Origin: Candidatus Brocadia sp.
Lineage (GTDB): Bacteria; Planctomycetota; Brocadiia; Brocadiales; Brocadiaceae
Assembly (NCBI GenBank): GCA_030837935.1
Contig: JAUQXU010000172.1
Location: forward strand, 1 to 12,146
Direction of reading: 5' to 3'
Length of the DNA stretch: 12,146 nucleotides
In this document: in pieces, positions 5,146-12,146 of the stretch
How positions within the stretch are numbered: the first letter of the stretch is position 1
Layout: the number at the start of each line of letters is the position of its first letter
The notes under the pieces: generated by a model
Databases searched by the model: none
What the model saw: only the letters and a program-made list of their open reading frames with translations
Told to the model about the DNA's origin: nothing
Made by a program: the position numbers and the translations under genes

Positions 5146-8100
5146 ATGAAAAGGGAATGCAAGGTCTTTGTGGTATCTGCGGTTCTTTTGTTGGTAATGC
5201 TTTTACCCAAAATCCTTCAGGCCGGGCAGGGGGATGCAGATAAAGTACCGAAGGCAGAGGTTATTCAAAGGACAAGGAAAATTCAGATGCCTTTTATTGC
5301 TAATGAGGGACAAGCTGATGAGAAGGTAAAATTTTATGCCAACACCTTTGGAGGAACGGTATTTGTCACGAAAGACGGAGAGATTGTCTATGCCCTGCCG
5401 GAAGGAAAGAAACATGTGGAAGACAAAAAACAGGAGGCGGGGTGGCATGGACTTCCCCGTGAGCACTCAGTCGAACAGCAAACCATGTTTGGCCGTGCAG
5501 AAATAGACAATGGCAAATCAGAAATCAGTGATTGTGGATTGCGGATTTCTGATTGCGGTATTGGATGGGCAAACAGCCGCTTGCCCTTACTTTGGGCTGG
5601 TATCATCAACAATCTTTTAAATTTTCCCGCTTCGCTGGTTCAATCTTGTAACTTGAACCAAAACGTTTCGGATCAAGCCACAAACCTGGACCATGAGGGG
5701 AAAGCATCAAGGAATCTGGCACTTAAAGGGAGTATCTTAAATAACAAATCACCATCTAAAATCTGCAACCCAAAATCTGAAGCAATGGGAGTGTCGCTGA
5801 AAGAGGAGATTGTCGGAGGAAAGATTGGGAAGATAAAGGGGGAAACAAAGGCCGTAACAGCAGTAAATGACTTCAGAGGGAATGATCCATCGAAGTGGAA
5901 GACCAATATCCCAACATATGAGATGGTGAATCTTGGAGAGATATACGAGGGGATAGAACTCAAGCTGAAGGCTTACGGAAACAACGTCGAGAAACTCTTT
6001 TATGTGAAATCAGGTGCAGACCCGGAGAAGATCAGGTTAAGACTGGATGGAGCAAAGGATGTGAAGGTAACTGACGCCGGGGAGCTTGAGGTCGCAACAG
6101 CGCTTGGGCCCGTAAAATTTACGAAACCGGTGGCTTATCAGGAGATTGATGGAAAGAGGGTCGAGGTGGATGTTGAATACAGCATTCAGAATCCAGAAGT
6201 CAGGAGACAGAAGCAAGGACTTCCAAATCAGAAATTAGTAAACTCCAATAGGACACGGACAAACAAGTTTGTCCATACCATCCCTTTGCACAATCCAAAA
6301 TCGGAATACGGTTTCAAGGTAGCTGCCTACGACAAAACAAGGGAGCTTCTCATAGACCCCCTCCTTGGGTCCACATATTTGGGAGGATCCGTACTCTTGG
6401 GTGATGATTATGGCAATGCCCTCGCCATAGATGCAGGTGGGAATATCTATGTGGCTGGTAATACAAATTCATTGAACTTTCCCACTACTACGGGCAGCTA
6501 TGATACCTCTTTTAATGAAGGGGATGGCGATGCGTTTGTATCAAAGCTCAGCGGGGATTTAACCGGCCTCATTGCTTCAACATATCTGGGTGGCTCTTCT
6601 GGTGAGACCATCAATTCTCTTGCCATAGACTCGGGTGGAAATATCTATGTGGCTGGTGAGACTTATTCATCAGACTTTCCCACTACCCCAGGAGCTTACG
6701 ATACTTCTAATAATGGTATTTCATCTGATGCCTTTGTATCGAGACTCAGTAGTGATCTAACCAGCCTCCTTGCGTCCACATATCTGGGAGGAGCTTCTAG
6801 TGATCTTGGCAATTCTCTCGCTATAGACTCAAATGGGAATATCTATGTGGCTGGTAGAACTGATTCATCTGACTTTCCCACAACCACAGATGCTTATGAT
6901 ACTTCCTATAATGGTGAAGCAGATGCCTTTGTATCAAGGCTCAGCGGGGATTTAACAGGCCTCCTTGCTTCCACATTTCTGGGAGGTACTGGCGGTGATT
7001 TTTGCAATGCCCTTGCCATAGGCGCAGATGGAAATATCTATGTGACTGGCGGTACTCGTTCACCTGATTTTCCCACAACCCCTGGCGCTTATGATACCTA
7101 TAATGATTATTCAAATGATGCCTTTGTCTCAAAGCTTAACGGAGATTTGACAGACATCCTTGCATCCACATATCTGGATCGGGGGGACGGTGAAAATGTT
7201 GCTAATGGTTATGTTCTCATCATAGACGCAGGTGGGAATATCTATGCGACCGGTAGTATTGCATGGAAACATGGGATAGATTGGGCATTTGTATCAAAGC
7301 TTACTGGGGATTTAACGAACCTCCTTGCATCCACAGTTCTGGATACTACTGCGGGTTATGGCAAAGCTTCCATCATAGACGCAGGGGGAAATATCTATGT
7401 AGCTTCGGATGATACGGTATACAGACTCAATGGTGATTTAACAAACATCCATGCATCCAAATCTTTAAATGGAGGATCTATCAATGCTATCGCCAAAGAC
7501 TCGAGTAAAAATATCTATGTAACTGGTACTACTGCTTCATTTGACTTTCCCACAACCCCCGGTGCCTATGATACCTATAATGGTTCTTCAAATGATGCCT
7601 TTGTCTCAAAGTTTGACGGGGATTTAACCAACCTCCTTGCATCCACATATCTGGGAATGGATGGGGCATCCGGTGTGGATGGTGGTATCAGGTCTATAGC
7701 CATAGATTCGGGTGGGAATATCTATGTAGCCGGTTCAACTGGTTCATCAGACTTTCCCACAACCCCTGGCGCTTATGATGCTTCTTATAACGCAAGTGGC
7801 GATGACGTCTTTATATCAAGACTCAGCGGTGATCTAACAAGCCTCCTTGCATCCACGTATCTGGGTGGATCTTCTAATCATGAATATGTCAATGCTCTCG
7901 CCATAGACTCCAGAGGAAATATTTACGTGGCTGGTGAGACTTATTCATTAGACTTTCCTACAACCTCTAGCGCTTATGATACCTCTCTGGGTGGCTATCG
8001 TGATGCCTTTGTATCAAGGCTCAGTGGCGATTTAACGAGTCTCCTGGCATCCACCTTTTTGGGAGGTGGTTCCGAAGATTATGGCAATGTTCTCGCCATA

Positions 8101-9519
8101 GACTCAAGTGGAAATATCTGTGTGGCTGGCCATACTTTTTCATCAGACTTTCCTACAACCCCTGGCACTTATGATACCTCTTTTAATGGTGATGGTGACG
8201 TCTTTGTATCAAGGCTCAGCGGTGATCTAACAAGCCTCCTTGCATCCACGTATCTGGGTGGATCTTCTTATTATGAGTCTGGCAATGCCCTTGCTATAGA
8301 ATCGAGTGGGAATATCTGCGTGGCTGGTTATACTGATTCATCAGACTTTCCCACATCCATAGGTGCTTATGATACTTCTCTGGGTGGCGATCATAATGCC
8401 TTTGTATCAAGGCTCAGTGGTGATTTAACAAACCTCCTTGCATCCACATACCTTGGTGGATCCTCTTATGAGTATGAGGAGGCCAATGATCTGGCCATAG
8501 ACTCGAATGGAAATGTCTATGTGACAGGTTATACTTATTCATCAGACTTTCCTACAACCCCTGGCACTTATGATACCTCTTTTAATGGTGGTGGTGACGT
8601 CTTTGTATCAAGGCTCACCGGTGATCTAACAAGCCTCCTTGCATCCACGTATCTGGGTGGATCTTCTTATTATGAGTCTGGCAATGCCCTTGCCATAGAC
8701 TCCAGAGGAAGTATTTACGTGGCTGGTGAGACTTATTCATTAGACTTTCCTACAACCTCTAGCGCTTATGATACCTCGCTGGGTGATTATCGGGATGCCT
8801 TTATATCAAAGCTCAGCGGCGATTTAACGAGCCTCCTTGCATCCACATATCTGGGAGGATCCTCTCTTGAGTCTGCCAATGCTCTCGCCATAGGCGCAAG
8901 TGGAGATATTTATGTGGCTGGTGATACCTGGTCATCAGACTTTTCCACCACCCCGGGTGCCTATGATACCTCTCTTGGTGGTATTTTTGATGCCTTTGTA
9001 TCAAAGTTTGATCGTAATCTTTCCTCCGAAATCATTAATGACCTCGTTATCTTTGACCCTATACGAAAAACATTTCAAACCACTTCTGATACCACCGGTT
9101 GTGGGGATGTGCTTGGGGGGCAGTTCAGTTTCGATGCAACACTAAAAAACAAAAGTCTCAGCAAATTTTCACTTTCTGATTTAGTGGTTAATGTTCGAGA
9201 ATTGACCAATGGCAACTTATTACAAAATGCCGATGGCGGAGCGGGTGGAGTTGGAGCACGGTTGACGGTTCCAAAGGAGGGTGATTATGCCGATGGCATA
9301 TTGAGCCCGGGGGAATCTGTAGATGTCCATTTCATTATTTGCTTAACAAATTCTAATCCGTTTAGGTTCTTTGTGGATGTGTTGGGGAATAAAGAAGCGG
9401 TATCTTCTCAAGCATTGGGAGCACCACAATCAACAGACACTGAACCAAGGCACGCAAAATTCAAGAAGAAATCGAGGGTTACGAGAAAAGGATTCTTCGG
9501 CAGGTTCCGTCCTAAATAG
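5146..9519 (+). CDS. Exported SBBP-repeat protein B with FFGRF-type C-terminus
   Basis: 1457 residues. A signal peptide spans residues 1-26 (MKRECK, hydrophobic run, LQA). Residues 47-85 (MPFIANEGQADEKVKFYA) and about 240-407 (NDFRGNDPSKWKTNIPTYE, ADPEKIRLRLDGAKD, LLIDP) form the usual N-terminal region of SBBP proteins. Residues 409 to about 1292 hold about 14 repeats of the type STYLGG..xxxNALAID..GNIYVAG.T.SSDFPTTPGAYDTS..G..DAFVSRLSGDLTSLLA, a beta-propeller-like surface module; numbers 5-7 are shortened. Residues 1293-1457 match the C-terminal module of protein A and end RKGFFGRFRPK. Two segments inside the N-terminal region (about 121-212 and 350-387) look like in-frame insertions of intergenic repeats. 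It is probably a secreted or surface adhesin or scaffold. The start is supported by AGGAGG eight bases upstream. No PEP-CTERM, LPXTG or type IX signal is visible. Confidence 0.9.
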   Translation: MKRECKVFVVSAVLLLVMLLPKILQAGQGDADKVPKAEVIQRTRKIQMPFIANEGQADEKVKFYANTFGGTVFVTKDGEIVYALPEGKKHVEDKKQEAGWHGLPREHSVEQQTMFGRAEIDNGKSEISDCGLRISDCGIGWANSRLPLLWAGIINNLLNFPASLVQSCNLNQNVSDQATNLDHEGKASRNLALKGSILNNKSPSKICNPKSEAMGVSLKEEIVGGKIGKIKGETKAVTAVNDFRGNDPSKWKTNIPTYEMVNLGEIYEGIELKLKAYGNNVEKLFYVKSGADPEKIRLRLDGAKDVKVTDAGELEVATALGPVKFTKPVAYQEIDGKRVEVDVEYSIQNPEVRRQKQGLPNQKLVNSNRTRTNKFVHTIPLHNPKSEYGFKVAAYDKTRELLIDPLLGSTYLGGSVLLGDDYGNALAIDAGGNIYVAGNTNSLNFPTTTGSYDTSFNEGDGDAFVSKLSGDLTGLIASTYLGGSSGETINSLAIDSGGNIYVAGETYSSDFPTTPGAYDTSNNGISSDAFVSRLSSDLTSLLASTYLGGASSDLGNSLAIDSNGNIYVAGRTDSSDFPTTTDAYDTSYNGEADAFVSRLSGDLTGLLASTFLGGTGGDFCNALAIGADGNIYVTGGTRSPDFPTTPGAYDTYNDYSNDAFVSKLNGDLTDILASTYLDRGDGENVANGYVLIIDAGGNIYATGSIAWKHGIDWAFVSKLTGDLTNLLASTVLDTTAGYGKASIIDAGGNIYVASDDTVYRLNGDLTNIHASKSLNGGSINAIAKDSSKNIYVTGTTASFDFPTTPGAYDTYNGSSNDAFVSKFDGDLTNLLASTYLGMDGASGVDGGIRSIAIDSGGNIYVAGSTGSSDFPTTPGAYDASYNASGDDVFISRLSGDLTSLLASTYLGGSSNHEYVNALAIDSRGNIYVAGETYSLDFPTTSSAYDTSLGGYRDAFVSRLSGDLTSLLASTFLGGGSEDYGNVLAIDSSGNICVAGHTFSSDFPTTPGTYDTSFNGDGDVFVSRLSGDLTSLLASTYLGGSSYYESGNALAIESSGNICVAGYTDSSDFPTSIGAYDTSLGGDHNAFVSRLSGDLTNLLASTYLGGSSYEYEEANDLAIDSNGNVYVTGYTYSSDFPTTPGTYDTSFNGGGDVFVSRLTGDLTSLLASTYLGGSSYYESGNALAIDSRGSIYVAGETYSLDFPTTSSAYDTSLGDYRDAFISKLSGDLTSLLASTYLGGSSLESANALAIGASGDIYVAGDTWSSDFSTTPGAYDTSLGGIFDAFVSKFDRNLSSEIINDLVIFDPIRKTFQTTSDTTGCGDVLGGQFSFDATLKNKSLSKFSLSDLVVNVRELTNGNLLQNADGGAGGVGARLTVPKEGDYADGILSPGESVDVHFIICLTNSNPFRFFVDVLGNKEAVSSQALGAPQSTDTEPRHAKFKKKSRVTRKGFFGRFRPK
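5506..5781. repeat. Repeat-derived insertion within the protein B gene
   Basis: The sequence contains GATTGTGGATTGCGGATTTC and, near the end, AAAATCTGCAACCCAAAATC, roughly inverted tracts that translate as SEISDCGLRISDCG and SKICNPKSE. Such ISDCG.../...NPKSE peptides are typical of intergenic repeats translated in frame. It splits the otherwise conserved N-terminal domain between the GEIVYALP and NDFRGNDPSKW blocks while keeping the frame open. Confidence 0.5.
6251..6279. repeat. Palindromic repeat R2 (copy 3) inside the protein B gene
   Basis: GGACAAAC (6257-6264), AA, GTTTGTCC (6267-6274) flanked by ACAC and ATACCA, matching the intergenic copies. It encodes part of NRTRTNKFVHTIP in frame. 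Confidence 0.65.
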
Positions 9520-9635
9520 AAATATGTTTTGGACGCAGATGAACACAGAAGAGCAGAGTGTTTTTCGTTCACCGCAGAGGACGCCGAGAACGCGGAGAAA
9601 TGATAAAAGGGGGGGATGGAACCACAGAGGGCATA
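9520..9635. repeat. 3' flank of protein B shared with protein A
   Basis: GAAATATGTTTTGGACGCAG after the stop, then ATGAACACAGAAGAGCAGAG, CACCGCAGAG and CCACAGAGGGCA, corresponding to 1713-1818 with an added GGACGCCGAGAACGCGGAG-type segment. No gene is seen from 9520 to 9789. Confidence 0.7.
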
Positions 9636-9641
9636 GTTGGT

Positions 9642-9674
9642 GTTGGGTTTCACTCACGTTCTACCCAACCTTAC
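9642..9674 (-). repeat. Dispersed palindromic repeat R1 (copy 2)
   Basis: GTTGGGTTTCACTCACGTTC then TACCCAACCTTAC; its reverse complement matches the copies at 88-116 and 10502-10533. Confidence 0.75.
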
Positions 9675-9789
9675 ACAACTACCTTATTCTATATCCCTGT
9701 TTAGATAATACGACAAGCCTTCCCTTGAATGTATAGGCATGGTAGTTCTTAAATAAGAAAGGGAAATATGTTCTCATCCGCAAGGAATC

Positions 9790-10029
9790 TCAATGTTGTG
9801 TCGCCTCTTCAAATGGAATATATTCTTGATCCTTAATAAGTGAAGCGGCATAATGCAAACATTGTTTTATATCGTCTTTTGTTATCTGTGGATAATAATC
9901 CTTTATAATGTCATCGGGTGTTAAACCAGCTTCGAGAAGTTCGATAATGATATATACCATAATCCTTGTCCCTTTTATACATGGTTGACCATGACATATA
10001 TCCGGATTCACTTCTATACGGTTGTCCAT
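9790..10029 (-). CDS. DUF433 family protein (antitoxin-like, orphan)
   Basis: A 79-residue protein with the full DUF433 signature: NPDICHGQPCIKGTRIMV, then IIELLEAGLTPDDIIKDYYP and ITKDDIKQCLHYAASL. The family is a small winged-helix-like DNA-binding protein, usually the antitoxin of a pair with a PIN-like (DUF5615) ribonuclease encoded directly downstream. Here the downstream side (below 9790 on the minus strand) contains only repeats, so no partner is visible. The start at 10029 gives a normal family length; upstream on its strand there is only a weak AAGAAAGAAAA tract. It sits on the opposite strand between protein B and cassette 2, so it is transcribed separately. It may be a relic or a stand-alone regulator. 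Confidence 0.85.
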   Translation of the reverse strand: MDNRIEVNPDICHGQPCIKGTRIMVYIIIELLEAGLTPDDIIKDYYPQITKDDIKQCLHYAASLIKDQEYIPFEEATQH

Positions 10030-10198
10030 AAATGATATTTTCTTTCTTGTTTAAAAAAGATGCGGAGAAATGCCTTTTCAAAAATATAGCATAGAAAAAG
10101 GCAAAAAACCAAGAGATTTTTTGGGGAATAGAAGACGTTAGGGGGCAATCTTTTTGATAATCTGTGAAAGATGCTTGTCGCCTTTTCAGAATAATATT

Positions 10199-10237
10199 GG
10201 TGGATCCGGCGCTACAAGACGAACGCCTTAATCCACC
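10199..10237. repeat. Inverted repeat GGTGGAT...ATCCACC
   Basis: GGTGGATCCGGCG (10199-10211) and CGCCTTAATCCACC (10224-10237) form inverted arms around a short loop, like the widespread GTGGAT-GGCGC-ATCCAC interspersed repeats. The stretch 10030-10198 holds no gene that I can see. Confidence 0.65.
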
Positions 10238-10304
10238 TTACATAAAAGGCAGACATTAGTCTAGCCTTGAACGTAAATGAACATAGAGGAAGGATGTGAT
10301 AAAA

Positions 10305-10484
10305 ATGTCAGAAAAGATTTCAGCAGGACACATCGGTCAGGAGGAACATGGCTTACATGCTTCCCAAACCAGGAAGCCTTTTGCAGAGCCTAAATTAACC
10401 TTCATTGAGCCAAAGCTCACGAAACACGGGGATGCAACAAAGATTACTGGCGCAATGCCATTCTTTGGTACCTTTGTACCGTAG
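10305..10484 (+). CDS. RiPP precursor-like peptide 2 with lasso-type leader
   Basis: A 59-residue peptide from ATG 10305 (MSEKISAGHI), preceded by GAGGAAGGA at 10286-10294; the GTG at 10296 is rejected because peptide 1 also starts at MSEK. Residues from FAEPKLTFIEPKLT to KHGDATKITG are the same as in peptide 1 except for one Arg/Lys change, whereas the segment before (GLHASQTRKP against VVGNSQIKKA) and the core (AMPFFGTFVP) have changed. The core again lacks acidic residues and ends in F-F-G-x-F-x-P. A conserved leader with a variable core is the normal pattern for RiPP precursors. Kinase 2 follows 228 bp downstream, but no radical SAM gene. The upstream leader does not match that of peptide 1, so regulation probably differs. 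Confidence 0.75.
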   Translation: MSEKISAGHIGQEEHGLHASQTRKPFAEPKLTFIEPKLTKHGDATKITGAMPFFGTFVP

Positions 10485-10501
10485 TTATAACAAGAGTAGT
10501 C

Positions 10502-10533
10502 GTAGGTTGGGTAGAGCGGGAGCGAAACCCAAC
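10502..10533 (+). repeat. Dispersed palindromic repeat R1 (copy 3)
   Basis: GTAGGTTGGGTAGAGCGGGA then GCGAAACCCAAC; see 88-116 and 9642-9674. It lies 18 bases after the stop of peptide 2, between the peptide and the kinase. Confidence 0.8.
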
Positions 10534-10576
10534 GGTAAACTAAAATTAATTTTCTAGCTTCTAACATTTTTAGCAA

Positions 10577-10648
10577 AGATTTACGATTTACGAATTACAA
10601 TTTGAGATTAAATAAATTGTAAATCTGGAATCGAAAATCGAAAATTTT
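10577..10648. repeat. AT-rich low-complexity inverted repeat
   Basis: GATTTACGATTTACGAATT, ACAATTT, then AAATTGTAAATC and AATCGAAAATCGAAAATTTT. ACAATTT/AAATTGT and GATTTAC/GTAAATC are inverted. No gene lies between 10485 and 10712; the tail (TGTGAGGTTGTGAGGTTGAG) leads into kinase 2. Confidence 0.5.
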
Positions 10649-10712
10649 TTATTATCTACCTGTTTGATTCTGGCTTGTCCAGGTTAGGAAGATGTGAGGT
10701 TGTGAGGTTGAG

Positions 10713-11847
10713 ATGATTGAAGCAGGGGTTAATCGCTACTCTTTCTACGAAATAACTGTTGGGGTCCAGTGGGAAGGGGAAGGGATTGAGGAGGAAATTG
10801 AGCAATTCTTCTCTCCCCTTCCCTTTGTTAAACGAAGCGGCATAACTCATTCCGTTCATATTGAGTTGAAATTTACCACGACGGATGCACCCCTGGGTAT
10901 CCCACATTCGGCATCAGTGCCTTTTTCCTGCTACGACTTATCGATCTATGAGGCAGATGGTCATGTTTACCTCACTGACGGATTATCCATTTTTCAGTTA
11001 GATCCTCAAGCGGGAACCGGGATCGTAACGCTTCATCGCTCTTTTAAGGAAAAATCTCTTTTGTCGAAGTATAACTTCTTTCTTATTGGCCTTATCCATC
11101 TCCTTGCTCCTTGGGGCTTTTACGACCTCCATGCCGCCGCACTTGTCAGGGACGAGATAGGCTACCTTTTCCTGGGAGAGTCAGGCAGCGGCAAATCCAG
11201 CGCTGCCCTTAGCCTGGCCCATCAGGGTTGGCACTATGTCTCAGACGATGCCCTTTTAGTTAGACCTTCAGCGGACGGGGTTGAGGCGCTGTCTTTCCGG
11301 AAGAAATTTTTTATTGACCCTGTCCTGACCAGCCACTACCCTGAAATCGTACCGTATCTTGAGGAATCTACGAGCAGGGAGGACAAGCGGTTTTTTGATG
11401 TGGAATCGGTCTACCCAGGTCGATTTTCGGTCAGGGTGCATTCCAAAGGTATTGATTTACACCCAAATAGTTCCTCAACCTGAGAGTACATTGATACCCA
11501 TAGATAAAACAACTGCCTTCATCAAATTGATGAGGCAAAGTGCATCGCTATTTTTTAAGCGTCAGGCGGTCAATGTACATTTAGAGGCCATGAAGCGGCT
11601 TGTATCTCAGTCATATAGCTACGAACTCCTTGCAGGGCGCGATTTGTATGAAAGACCTGAGAGGATTTCAGATTTCCTATTGGACAATATTAAAGCCTGT
11701 AACAGTTCAGCCCCCTCCCCTGACCCCTCCCACCAGGGGCGGGGAAAAACGCTTCCTCCCCCTCTCCCCCTCACTGAGGGGGAGAAAGGCGGAGGCGTGA
11801 GGTCAGGTGGGGTGCTGAACTGTTACCGGAAATTTTATCAGATTTAA
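10713..11847 (+). pseudogene. HprK-like P-loop kinase 2, frameshifted
   Basis: Paralogue of kinase 1 starting at ATG 10713 with weak GAGG upstream. It retains DLHAAAL, Walker A GESGSGKSS and SDDALLVR. A one-base gain relative to kinase 1 between about 11425 and 11450 (37 against 36 bases between CGATTT and TTGATT) shifts the frame after YPGRFSV, and the first frame stops at 11481-11483. The rest continues in frame 1 (VLIYTQIVPQPES onward) to a stop at 11845-11847. After the shift the DNA is nearly identical to kinase 1, before it much less so. The restored protein would run into palindromic element R3, giving a Pro/Gly-rich tail. The catalytic half may still be made as a 256-residue product; a sequencing error is possible. 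Confidence 0.75.
11701..11824. repeat. MITE-like palindromic element R3 (copy 2)
   Basis: AACAGTTCAGC (11701-11711) and GCTGAACTGTT ending at 11824 are perfect 11-bp inverted ends. The interior contains CCCCTGACCCCTCCCACCAG, GGGCGGGG and CCCCCTCACTGAGGGGGAG. It is more complete than copy 1 (3280-3390). Confidence 0.8.
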
Positions 11848-11861
11848 ATTATTCCGTTTAA

Positions 11862-12010
11862 GTCCCCATTAACAAAGGGGGATTTAGGGGGTTGTGTTTT
11901 TCTTTTCAGTGCTATATTACAACCCCCTTGCCCCCTTTTTTAAGGGGGATTTTTATACCTTATTTACCATGTAAACCGCATAAATAAAATGAAAATTCCT
12001 ATACTGTTAA
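11862..12010. repeat. Inverted-repeat element R4, copy 3 (hybrid)
   Basis: The 5' part (GTCCCCATTAACAAAGGGGG, ATTTAGGGGG) matches copy 1 after kinase 1; the 3' part (CTTTTCAGTGCTATATT to ATACTGTTAA at 12010) matches copy 2 after the radical SAM gene. The switch lies in the shared GGGGGTTGTGTTTTTC tract (about 11887-11902). Confidence 0.85.
11931..11954 (+). terminator. Intrinsic terminator-like hairpin inside R4 copy 3
   Basis: CCCCCTT-TTTT-AAGGGGG (11931-11948), then A and five T residues: the same terminator-like hairpin as at 4774-4797. It would end the kinase 2 transcript. Confidence 0.5.
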
Positions 12011-12146
12011 CCCAAGTTCAACAAGCAAAAATCGTATCTCTTGTAATACCTAGCGGTTACAATTTTCGCCCTTCATTTTTCGGCACTACATCTTTGAGTT
12101 TTCATGGATGATTTTAGATATTTTCTCCCTAGAGGTGTATGTTTAA
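12011..12146. other. Right-edge sequence, unassigned
   Basis: From CCCAAGTTCAACAAGC onward the sequence leaves the homology with copy 2 of R4 abruptly. It has no clear gene; it could be the end of an insertion sequence that continues beyond the window, but no inverted terminal repeat or transposase segment can be shown here. Confidence 0.25.

Noticed and set aside
6941..9004. Minus-strand reading frames of 63 residues inside the SBBP array
   Set aside because: They repeat with the SBBP periodicity and are antisense shadows of the repeat coding sequence.
6363..9020. CRISPR or other DNA-level tandem array
   Set aside because: The regular periodicity of roughly 200 bp is explained by translated SBBP protein repeats.
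9371..9736. 121-residue reading frame overlapping the end of protein B
   Set aside because: It overlaps the conserved module in another frame, then runs through repeats, and has no ribosome binding site.
11359..11847. Separate gene downstream of kinase 2
   Set aside because: Its sequence aligns with the C-terminal half of kinase 1; it is the same gene after a one-base frameshift.

Overview
The window is an accessory-type stretch of a bacterial chromosome. It holds two related cassettes, each with a short RiPP-like peptide gene followed by an HprK-like kinase gene, plus one radical SAM/SPASM enzyme, two exported proteins that share a C-terminal module, an orphan DUF433 antitoxin-like gene, and many short palindromic repeats. 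The host is not certain. AT-rich spacers, a Gram-negative-style exported SBBP-repeat protein and dense MITE-like repeats would fit an anammox planctomycete (Brocadiales), Nitrospirota or a similar environmental lineage; this is inference, since no phylogenetic marker is present.

Layout: a fragmentary left edge (1-184) and a hairpin (185-232) precede exported protein A (435-1712). Next comes cassette 1: peptide 1 (1988-2164), an out-of-frame tandem copy of its core (2158-2282), kinase 1 (2287-3303) and the radical SAM protein (3686-4705), with repeats between the kinase and the SAM gene. Exported protein B (5146-9519) has about 14 SBBP beta-propeller-type repeats and ends in the same module as protein A. 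A DUF433 gene lies on the minus strand (9790-10029). Cassette 2 follows: peptide 2 (10305-10484) and a frameshifted kinase 2 (10713-11847). It has no radical SAM gene, and the repeat behind it looks like a fusion of the two repeats that flank the radical SAM gene in cassette 1.

The peptides carry a lasso-type leader signature (F-x-x-P-x-L, then G, then a Thr two residues before the presumed core), but the cores have no Asp or Glu to close a lasso ring, and no lasso B1, B2 or C enzymes are present. The best reading is a lasso-leader-derived RiPP system using a kinase and a radical SAM enzyme on short aromatic cores. The most striking signal is that the core C-termini (SFFNVFTPA, AMPFFGTFVP, and AFFNVFYPS in the broken copy) share the pattern F-F-[GN]-x-F-x-P with the extreme C-termini of both exported proteins (GFFGRFYP, GFFGRFRPK). 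Peptide 1 and protein B also share a promoter-like leader of about 46 bp. Together these suggest, without proving it, that peptides, enzymes and exported proteins are functionally linked, perhaps through a common C-terminal tag that is modified or recognised.
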